A DNA stretch of 64,000 nucleotides, taken from contig JANAVB010015600.1 in assembly GCA_029216955.1 (NCBI GenBank), positions 36,258,497-36,322,496 on the forward strand, written 5' to 3'. The translations under genes were made by a program, and so were the position numbers. The notes beneath the pieces are model-generated. The model worked only from the letters and a program-made list of their open reading frames with translations, was not told where the DNA came from and searched no databases. The first letter of the stretch is position 1. The number at the start of each line of letters is the position of its first letter. Positions 9,880-17,139 of this stretch are shown piece by piece. This DNA comes from Iris pallida. Its lineage: Eukaryota > Streptophyta > Magnoliopsida > Asparagales > Iridaceae.

Positions 9880-11790
9880 TTATACTCTGTCGGTATCAGG
9901 TTCGGGCTCGATTGACGGGAGGTCCTGATGACGCTCGATTTTGCCCGAGATGATGGTGCCTTTGCCTCGGCTTCGTGGAGGGACTATGAAGACTCCTTGC
10001 GACGGGACTACTCGATTATGATGTACGGTCGTTATTTGTGTTTGCAACGACCGTAGAGCGTTATCTAATGTATACATGGCATTCCAGTGTGGAAGACAAG
10101 AATAATTAAAAGACACTCTATTATTGATAAAATACGAGATCTTATCCCGTGGGATTACATTGTCAAAGGAGGGTGCCTCTACGTCAGCTGAGATATATTC
10201 ACCAAGCTCCTCGTCTGTAAGAACTGGGGGCGGACTAGGAGAGTCCACCACAGCTTTGATGCTGGGGTCTGAGAGGGTTATGTAAGCCTTCTCTGACACC
10301 TTGGATGACTGCGGCGGCTTGCCCTTGAGACGCACCTTGAGAGGCGCCTCGGCTGCGTCTCCGGTGAGTGGTGCCTTCCCTTGTAATTTTGCCACTATGG
10401 GAGTCGATATTTGAGGCGGCTTTCCCTTGAGGCGTATCTTCAGGGGCGCTTCGCGAGCCGGCGCTTTCCCTGATAGCTTGATGCTCATTGGAGGCGCCTT
10501 CTGAGATGGTTTTCCCCTCAGTCGGATTTTCAAGGGGGCATCTGGAGTTGTTTCAGGCTCCATGTCCGGCTCTGTTGCCGTCTCTGCCTCATCATCAGCG
10601 TCGTTGGCTTCCTCCTCGTCAATGGGCTTGTACAAGTCAGAATCGGTGAAGTATGCCTCAATCCTTTTGAAAGGATCGATGTCTGCAAACTCTGTCCGGA
10701 TGACGCCATTAGTGGACACATACTTCATGCATTGGTGGAGCATGGAGGGCACCACCATGTACTCATGTAGCCATGGTCGACCAAGCAGGATGTTGTAGTT
10801 GACCTCGGCATCCACCACATAACAAGTTACCTCAGTTTTGAGGCTGCCAATGTGACACTTCAGTCGGATCTTTCCTAGTGGCTCGCTCTTGCTAGCGTTG
10901 AAGCCACTGATGGTCGTATTGGAGGGCGCCAGCCGGTACATCGGGATCTCCAGCTTGGATAGCAGCGCCTTCGGGATGATGCTTAGGGAAGATCCAGGAT
11001 CGATCTGAATCCGACTCACCTTGACCGAGCCAATGTACCCAGTATAATACAGTGGTCGGTTATGTCGGTGATGCTTGAGCAGCATGTCTTGTTGGGTGAA
11101 AGTTATGTTTGGGATAACTTCATCCGCACAATGACAGTGCGCACAAGTAGTTAGGAGATCTTCAGGCTGCTTGACCTGACTGAGGAAGGATTCAGCGTCC
11201 TTCAGGGCTTCGCAGAGAGCTTCTCGGGAGTCTTTAGAAAGACGCAGGAGCTCGAACAAAGATAGGCGCGCAGGTGTACTGGCTAGTTGTGCCAGAATGT
11301 CGAAGTTGTGAGGCTTGGACAGCCCCGAGGCATTCTCCTTCCGTAGAGGTCTGTCAAAACGGGCCTCCACCTGCTTCTGTTTATTGGCTGCTGAGGGCTT
11401 AGATGGACCCTCCTCAGGGATGGTACCAGGAGGTACCACCTCGGCGGCAGCTTCGCCGGACTGGGTGTTCTGTTGTGCACGCGTCTGCACTGGAAGTGCC
11501 TCCTCTGTTGAAGAAGAGACCATGCGGCAAGACTTGATCTTCCTGCCTTTTGATTTGGAGGTAGGACGTACCTCCTGTTGAGTCATCTCAGAGACGAGGT
11601 CGGGGTGAACCCAGAGGACCTCTCCTCGAGATGTGGTGAGCGGGGTGAGTCCACTCACATTGTCACGGGTAGGTGGTAAGTTTACCACCTCTATTGTCGC
11701 CTTAGGGATGGGGACGACGCCATCTTGTGTGGTAGTTGGCGGCAAGGTGCCGAACTGCAATGAAACTACATTGGCTGACACGTCTTCTCT
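9880..11790 (-). CDS. pro: Tat protease region (pro), in the pol frame
   Basis: The open frame begins after a TGA at 11791-11793 and has no ATG near its start, so it is probably reached from gag. A retropepsin-like domain lies at about residues 235-360, with the active-site motif QIDPGSSLSIIP (DPG where DTG/DSG is usual) and the second conserved block YNILLGRPWL. Downstream is a linker of about 180 residues with five degenerate repeats of the type PLKIRLKGKPPQ, then an acidic tail. It ends at TAA 9880-9882, with pol following in the same frame, so this stop is either read through or a decay mutation. The overlap with gag and the frame relation (-1) would suit frameshifting, but no classic slippery heptamer is visible. 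Confidence 0.85.
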   Translation of the reverse strand, partial: REDVSANVVSLQFGTLPPTTTQDGVVPIPKATIEVVNLPPTRDNVSGLTPLTTSRGEVLWVHPDLVSEMTQQEVRPTSKSKGRKIKSCRMVSSSTEEALPVQTRAQQNTQSGEAAAEVVPPGTIPEEGPSKPSAANKQKQVEARFDRPLRKENASGLSKPHNFDILAQLASTPARLSLFELLRLSKDSREALCEALKDAESFLSQVKQPEDLLTTCAHCHCADEVIPNITFTQQDMLLKHHRHNRPLYYTGYIGSVKVSRIQIDPGSSLSIIPKALLSKLEIPMYRLAPSNTTISGFNASKSEPLGKIRLKCHIGSLKTEVTCYVVDAEVNYNILLGRPWLHEYMVVPSMLHQCMKYVSTNGVIRTEFADIDPFKRIEAYFTDSDLYKPIDEEEANDADDEAETATEPDMEPETTPDAPLKIRLRGKPSQKAPPMSIKLSGKAPAREAPLKIRLKGKPPQISTPIVAKLQGKAPLTGDAAEAPLKVRLKGKPPQSSKVSEKAYITLSDPSIKAVVDSPSPPPVLTDEELGEYISADVEAPSFDNVIPRDKISYFINNRVSFNYSCLPHWNAMYTLDNALRSLQTQITTVHHNRVVPSQGVFIVPPRSRGKGTIISGKIERHQDLPSIEPEPDTDRV

Positions 11791-14651
11791 TCATAGTCGA
11801 CGGAGATTACATCCGCATTGATCATGCGTTGGATGTAATTTTTGAGGACGTAGCAGTCCTTGGTCGGGTGTCCGATAAACCGGTGGTAGTGACAGTACCT
11901 CGGGTTGTCCACTTTTCCGACTTCATCGGGCCGTTTTGGGTCCGGTAGCTTGATCTTGTCACCCTGCTTCAGTATCTCGAAAAGTTGCAGGGTGTCATCA
12001 TCATTGAAGGAATAAACCTCCTTGGGTCTCGGTGCCAGTGGAGGCTTCTGAGTAGGCGCAGATGCGCCTTTCGAGGCATTAATAGTCAATGCCTGTTTCC
12101 CTTTTGCTTCTCGTCCGGAGCTGTTAGCTGCAGACTTTTTCCCCTTATCGTCAAAGGCGGGGAAGCTGACACCCAGGAGACGTGCATTGGCCGCCTTCTT
12201 TTCTACAGCTTCAGCTTCGATGATCAGGGAGCTCCAGTCAGGAGGGGGAGTAGAGTTGAGCCAGAGCTTGACTGCAGGCAACATATTCATGCTGCAAGCG
12301 GAAAGGAGCGCGTGTTCTGGCATGCCTGGAGGTAGCCTGAAGCAGGCCTGTCGGAAGCGTTCGATGAACCCCCGAACCGTTTCCTTATCCTTCTGGCGCA
12401 CCTCTATGAGGGACGCCATCGTCATGTCCTTCCCACCGTCGTAGAAGCGGTCGAGGAAGAGGCGCGTCAGATCATCGAAGGATGATATGGAATTGTCGGG
12501 GAGACTGCAGTACCAGTCATATGCCACCCCTTTCAGGGCCCCGACAAAGATACTGGTGAGGAGCGCGTCCTCCTTTGGAAGATGCCCTGTCTGTGACTGG
12601 AAGTACGTCAGGTCCCGTCGCGGAGAGTCCTTCACGTCGTATGGGGTGAGTGTTTGTGGTTTATACTTTGGGGGATAAACCACCTTGTTCCACTCGAGGG
12701 GATAAGGCTGGGGAATGCCCATCTTTTGGCGTTCCTCTTGTCTGTTCTTGGATTCGAAGCGCTCCCGCAGGTCTTTGATCATTTCGACCACATTCTCCGT
12801 AGAGTTAGGAGTCGGGAAAGGAGGTACCATCTGGATTGGAGCGTTTGAGGGCTCCGAGGTTCGAGGTGCTTCTGTATCTGAGGGCGCCCGTTGGAGGGGC
12901 ACACTTGACTCCCCATTAGCTCCTGGGTCAGGACCAGTTGAAGGTGTCCTGATCAATGCTGATCGCATCTCAAACACTGCTTGAGTCAGTGCTTGCATTG
13001 AGGCATAGAGAGTTTTGAGTCCTCCCTCCAGTGAGTCTATGCGCTGGACTATGTCTTGTGATGGCGCTTCAGATTCGACTTCATCCCCAGCCATGTATAC
13101 TGTCCTGACGCGGCCAGGAGTGGATGGATTGGTTGAGGCTTCGCTTTCGGCCTCACTCTCGTGTGGGGGAGTCACTTCTCCTGATGTTTGACCACCCCCA
13201 GCCACATTCTGGAGTTCATCTTCAATAGGCGCATCTACAAGGGTATGATTACCCTCAGCTCCGTCTTGAAGGACCTCTTCGTTTCCAGAACTACCCCCAG
13301 CGGTGTCCTGGAGGACATCATCCTTTTGAGGGGCTTCGGAGAGACTAGCCTCATCTTGATGATGAAGATCCGCCGCAGCTGTGCTTTGGACATCTTCGTC
13401 TTCGGAAGGAGGCTCAACAAGGGTCTGGCTACCCCCAGCTTCCCCCACGTACTTCTTCCTCGACCGAGTGCCTTCAAACACTTCCGAGGTCGAGACAGCT
13501 GTCTTGGCTTTCCTCGGTTGGCCTTTGGATGAAGATGAGGAATTGGCAGTCGTCTTCCGTAGTGATGAGGAGTTGGAGATCACATTACATGAAGCAACCT
13601 TTGGCTCCTCTTCTGTTGACACTTTCGTCCCAAGGCGACGTCGGAGAGGTGTCGATGACTGCAGTCGTTGCAAGACTGATTGCCTTGGTGGTACTGCCTC
13701 CTTGCCACAGCAGTTGATGGTGACCACCGCACAAGTATGCCCCATGGGAGGCGCATTGTGCTCATTGGTCAACTCTCCTGACCGGCGCTTGTGACTGATC
13801 ACGTGGTGCAGGTCGTTGGAGGAGAGTAGTGCCTTCACACCCCTTTCAGACGAATGACAAGGCCAAACGCTGGGGTAGATAGGTGAGTGTTGCGCCCCCT
13901 GATCTAATACCACGCAGGCATCACGATCAGTAGTGGAGGAACCACAGCATTTGAAGTGACTTGAACGGACCTCAAACGCACAACCAGAGGAGGCGCGGGA
14001 GTTCAACACCACTGAGTTTGCCTCACTCGACTTGGTTATGCACGCAGTGGATGCGCCCAAGCGAGATAAGGACTTTGAAAGTTGACTCGTTGTTGGTACC
14101 GAAGCACCTGAGTCAACTTTGTACAGCTTGCCATTGGCAGCGCGCGTGATTGTAAACGCGTGCCTCTGGCCGGCTGCTGGCATAGCACGTCTATGGCGCA
14201 TGGCCCGTGCCGTCTTGGATTTCTTCGTACCAGCCCGCTGGGGCGCATAGTACTCAGCATCCAACTTCTCCTCGCCATTACAGCGAGTGAGTCTGTCAAA
14301 GACAGAAGCCTTTTGTGGCGCATCAGAGGTGATGCGCGGGGCATTGGCTGCGCCCCTGCTCCGTCGACGCATCTTCCTCGCCTGAGAGAGAGATAGCTGG
14401 GGAGCGTGGTCGGCTGCACGCTTCCCCAAGAGATGTGCTGCATCAGCGGGCGCACCTTGGTTGCTGAGAATGTCAGCAGAAAGGGAAGGTTGGATTGCTG
14501 CATCCCCTTCAGTGGTGGTGCCCGAGGCGTCGACCTTGCGCACCCAGGCTGTGCGGACCTTCTTCGACTTTGGCAGTCGCTTCGAAGGACTCGCACTTCC
14601 TTCAGAAATGAACTCCTCGTACGCCTGTTGATTGAGGCGCACGACCAGCAT
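11766..14651 (-). CDS. gag: Tat Gag polyprotein with long N-terminal extension
   Basis: Gag forms the element's particle and binds its RNA. I chose the ATG at 14651 (MLVVRLNQQAYEEF) because the frame upstream has no ATG before a stop at 14685-14687. About 600 low-complexity residues (Ser/Ala/Glu/Lys rich, with many small basic patches) precede the conserved capsid-like domain. That domain, roughly 13170-11990 read downward, contains PYPLEWNKVVYPPKY, GVAYDWYCSLP and RFRQACFRLPPG. A zinc knuckle-like CHYHRFIGHPTKDC lies near the C-terminus (about 11905-11860), and the frame ends TAG 11766-11768. The extension is far longer than in ordinary Gypsy Gag. It may correspond to the separate upstream ORF some Tat elements carry, here fused in frame. 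Confidence 0.88.
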   Translation of the reverse strand: MLVVRLNQQAYEEFISEGSASPSKRLPKSKKVRTAWVRKVDASGTTTEGDAAIQPSLSADILSNQGAPADAAHLLGKRAADHAPQLSLSQARKMRRRSRGAANAPRITSDAPQKASVFDRLTRCNGEEKLDAEYYAPQRAGTKKSKTARAMRHRRAMPAAGQRHAFTITRAANGKLYKVDSGASVPTTSQLSKSLSRLGASTACITKSSEANSVVLNSRASSGCAFEVRSSHFKCCGSSTTDRDACVVLDQGAQHSPIYPSVWPCHSSERGVKALLSSNDLHHVISHKRRSGELTNEHNAPPMGHTCAVVTINCCGKEAVPPRQSVLQRLQSSTPLRRRLGTKVSTEEEPKVASCNVISNSSSLRKTTANSSSSSKGQPRKAKTAVSTSEVFEGTRSRKKYVGEAGGSQTLVEPPSEDEDVQSTAAADLHHQDEASLSEAPQKDDVLQDTAGGSSGNEEVLQDGAEGNHTLVDAPIEDELQNVAGGGQTSGEVTPPHESEAESEASTNPSTPGRVRTVYMAGDEVESEAPSQDIVQRIDSLEGGLKTLYASMQALTQAVFEMRSALIRTPSTGPDPGANGESSVPLQRAPSDTEAPRTSEPSNAPIQMVPPFPTPNSTENVVEMIKDLRERFESKNRQEERQKMGIPQPYPLEWNKVVYPPKYKPQTLTPYDVKDSPRRDLTYFQSQTGHLPKEDALLTSIFVGALKGVAYDWYCSLPDNSISSFDDLTRLFLDRFYDGGKDMTMASLIEVRQKDKETVRGFIERFRQACFRLPPGMPEHALLSACSMNMLPAVKLWLNSTPPPDWSSLIIEAEAVEKKAANARLLGVSFPAFDDKGKKSAANSSGREAKGKQALTINASKGASAPTQKPPLAPRPKEVYSFNDDDTLQLFEILKQGDKIKLPDPKRPDEVGKVDNPRYCHYHRFIGHPTKDCYVLKNYIQRMINADVISVDYEEKTCQPM

Positions 14652-14719
14652 CTTGTGGGAGGAGCCCACCTTCACATCGTCGGCCTATGACACGACTTTC
14701 TCGGAAGAAGAGAAAGAGG

Positions 14720-14737
14720 TCCCCAGTAGAGTCGCCA
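14720..14737 (-). other. primer binding site of the Tat element
   Basis: On the minus strand TGGCGACTCTACTGGGGA lies three bases (AGC) inside the LTR end at 14741. It starts with TGG, the complement of a tRNA CCA end, which is what a minus-strand DNA primer site must do. I did not assign the tRNA with certainty. Its position fixes the inner edge of the LTR. Confidence 0.75.
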
Positions 14738-15056
14738 GCTTGTTTGCCATTAAAATCGTTTGATTGCAAATCTTAATACAAACAGAACAGTGTTACAATG
14801 TAGGACTTAGATGTAGTCCTAGGAGTACACTTTTGTTTAAGCTGGGTTCCTTAGTGCCAATGGAGCGAGTGGTAATACGTTGACTCCGTTGACGGGCTGA
14901 CGATGGTTATCGGTTCTCTGAAGGTGTAGATTGCTCTGGGTGCTGGAGCTTGCTGAGAGGAGGAAGACGTTGAGTGTCTGTATCTGCCTCTCTGGTGATA
15001 TTTCTGTGTGTTGTCCGTCTATGTCTCTTGTGTCCGTAAGAAGGAAATGATCCCTC

Positions 15057-15064
15057 TATTTATA
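15057..15064 (-). promoter_or_regulatory. LTR promoter TATA box for the genomic RNA
   Basis: Minus-strand TATAAATA, in AGCTATAAATAGAGGGA, lies about 315 bases before the inner LTR end, so transcription would start near 15030 and read into the primer site and gag. Its place in the LTR and distance to the primer site suit a U3/R boundary. Confidence 0.65.
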
Positions 15065-15384
15065 GCTGGGCAGATTGGCTGCTCATGCGCGCATGTAGGA
15101 TGCGTCGGTGTGTGGGGACGCCACGTGGAGGTTGCTGATGGGGGCACATGAATGATGCGCCCTGATTGGGAGGTTGAACTCTTCATACTGCTGTTGTGAG
15201 CCGGCACGTAGCAGAGGAGAAGATCTTTCTGTTGCTGAAATCTTGGATGAGTTGAGTCAAAGGACACATGTCGTCGACTCGTGGCTCAAAGATCTCGGAT
15301 TTGGGGGGATGATGATCTGGTGAGCTGCGCCTTGGATTGGGCGCAGGAGGAGGCTGCGGCTCATAACCTTTAGGAGTTACAAAC

Positions 15385-15712
15385 CATTTAGGGCGCATGG
15401 CTTCTGAGGCGCATGCAGGCGACTTTCCTTCTGACTTTCGGGATCAGAGATCAGTCTGGGGCGCACGGCTTTTGAGGCGCATGCAGAGCTTCAACTGGAG
15501 ACTCTTCATTTGTCTTTAGGGATCAGAGAGCAGTCTAGGGCGCATGGCTTTTGAGGCGCATGCAGGTTTGGGCGCATGGCCGCGGAGGCGCATGCGGGGA
15601 ATTGAGACTCTTTTTCTGTCTTTAGGGATCAGTGAAGGGTCTAAGGCGCATGGCTTTTGAGGCGCATGCGGATCTGGGCGCATGGCCGTGGAGGCGCATG
15701 CGGATGGTTTAA
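15385..15712. repeat. GGCGCATG motif cluster in the LTR
   Basis: At least ten GGCGCATG or GGCGCACG sites occur in about 330 bp. Many are paired as GGGCGCATGGC then TTTTGAGGCGCATGC, about 20 bp apart. Longer duplications (TCTTTAGGGATCAG blocks near 15450, 15515 and 15625) show the cluster grew by tandem duplication. The same motif occurs in the other LTR repeats and in intron 1 of the antisense gene. Confidence 0.8.
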
Positions 15713-16066
15713 GGGGCCACGTGGCAGTAGCCGTCGGAATAGTCATGATGATGCTGACGTAGCCGACGCTTCGTTTTCTGAAAAAGCTGTCAACCGTTCA
15801 GACATTGGGAAGCGTGCTACCAACTCTGGTGTCAGTTCAGCATTTAATGTTTGTGACATTCGATGGACAGCTGAGTGGACACGTTGGTTGGTGTTCCACT
15901 CGGTATGGGTATGTGAGAGGGGGCGCATCCTCTGTGATGCGTCGGGTATTGTAGGGCGCATCTGCATGATGCGCTTGATGCTAGAGGGCGCATCTATGTG
16001 ATGTGCCGTTTGGCTGGCGCATCCGACATGTCTTTTAATGCTGCGGCTGTCTCGCTCTTCGAGTGC

Positions 16067-16188
16067 TATAAATAGCCGTTTGGCTGAATTCAAGGCGTCC
16101 GGTTCATCCATTTAATGTAAATTCATTGCACAGAATTCGGAGAGCCATCCACTTGGCGCATGGGTTTGATCTGCCCGGCCTATAAATA
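16067..16188 (+). promoter_or_regulatory. two plus-strand TATA motifs inside the LTR
   Basis: TATAAATA occurs at 16067-16074 and 16181-16188, both on the strand opposite to the element's genes. The second sits in CCTATAAATAG, as at the PMD gene promoter. An AATAAA follows on the same strand at 17025-17030 within the LTR. This suggests a short plus-strand transcription unit confined to the LTR; no transcript evidence is available. Confidence 0.45.
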
Positions 16189-16236
16189 GTGGTATGGAGA
16201 GAAGGTTTGCTCCTCGTTCCCTCACGTTCTTCCAAC

Positions 16237-16677
16237 ATGAACTTGAATATGCGGGTGCATTCTGTCGATGAAGTGCTCCCGAGGGTGAAGATGAGACGTC
16301 GTGTTGTCTTCGATGCACTTGAAGGTGACTGTTACATCCAAAAGACGGAGTCGAGGGCTTCTGAGGCAGGCGGAAGGTGCCTGTTGCATCCAAAGATAGG
16401 GATGTTCGGGCCCCGTCTCCGTTGTTCTGGAAGAGTCGTAGATCGGAATGGCGGTGCTAGGCTCTCTCTTCCTTCAAAGTGGGTGTCGCCCACTCTGGTT
16501 GTGTTGAGAGCTCCCTTGTGCTGTGGTTTCGATCACGGTCTTCCTTGGGCTTTGGAGGCTCTTTCGAAGCCTCCCCTGGCCACAGTTTTGCCGTGCTCCT
16601 CCTTGGTTCCAGCCAGAGGGTTAAATGCTTTGTGGAAGCATTTATCCGGTGACCCTGGCTGGAAGGGCGGCACATAG
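16237..16677 (+). CDS. small LTR open frame downstream of a plus-strand TATA (doubtful gene)
   Basis: An ATG 49 bases past the TATAAATA at 16181-16188 opens 146 codons (start MNLNMRVHSVDEV) ending in TGA at 16675-16677. I recognise no domain. The residues are Leu/Arg/Pro/Ser-rich, as expected of chance frames in GC-rich repeats. The corresponding frame in the left LTR copy is also open within the window. It may be only a leader region of an antisense LTR transcript. Confidence 0.25.
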   Translation: MNLNMRVHSVDEVLPRVKMRRRVVFDALEGDCYIQKTESRASEAGGRCLLHPKIGMFGPRLRCSGRVVDRNGGARLSLPSKWVSPTLVVLRAPLCCGFDHGLPWALEALSKPPLATVLPCSSLVPARGLNALWKHLSGDPGWKGGT

Positions 16678-17139
16678 CTGGGCTCTGCTCGGCCAGGTGA
16701 GCCTGGCTGGAAGAATTTGGCTGAAGGGATGCACATAACTGAGCTGCTGAAGAGATGATGGGATGCGCCTGGCTGGAGGCGCATGGTGGCTGCTGCGCCT
16801 GTCTGAGGGCGCGTGATGACTGATGCGCTTATCTGGAGGCGCATGATGGCTGCTGCGCCTGTCTGAGGGCGCATGATGACTGATACGCCTATCTGGAGGC
16901 GCATGGTGGCTGTTGCGCCTGTCTGAGGGCGCATGGTGGCCGCTGGCTGTAGATCTAGGATCTTTCCTTTGTAGAAATTCTCCTTTGTACAACCTTTTCT
17001 AGACATGTAATAGACTTTTATATGAATAAAAAGTCCTTTTTCGAATGTCTATGGCTTATTTTGATTTTGCAGTCTGAGTTCTGGCGCATGTAGTGTCTGG
17101 CGCATGGGCTTTCTGATTGTGAAATTCCATGCTTCTACA

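Larger units (their letters stand above)
1..17139 (-). mobile_element. Tat-lineage Ty3/Gypsy LTR retrotransposon, nearly complete, cut by the window edge
   Basis: The first 698 bases repeat almost exactly at 16442-17139, and all retroelement genes between them lie on the minus strand. Read that way the order is LTR (17139 to 14741), primer binding site, gag, protease, RT, RNase H, second RNase H, integrase, an opposite-strand extra gene, polypurine tract, LTR. Two RNase H domains, integrase after RNase H, no chromodomain and an extra gene between pol and the 3' LTR are known marks of the Tat lineage (Ogre, Retand, Grande relatives). If the left LTR is as long as the right one, the element is about 18.8 kb. 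By eye the two LTR copies show nine differences in 698 bp, all transitions, with no indel, so insertion was recent. The target duplication cannot be tested because the left end is outside the window. Confidence 0.93.
14741..17139 (-). repeat. 5' LTR of the Tat element, complete (2399 bp)
   Basis: On the plus strand it starts TGTTTGCC beside the primer site and ends CTTCTACA, so on the coding strand it is TGTAGAAG...GGCAAACA with TG/CA ends. Its outer 698 bp match the left edge of the window. It is unusually rich in GGCGCATG/CATGCGCC, in three clusters: 15385-15712, 15920-16022 and 16760-16946. It carries a minus-strand TATA box at 15057-15064 and two plus-strand TATAAATAG motifs. Confidence 0.9.
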
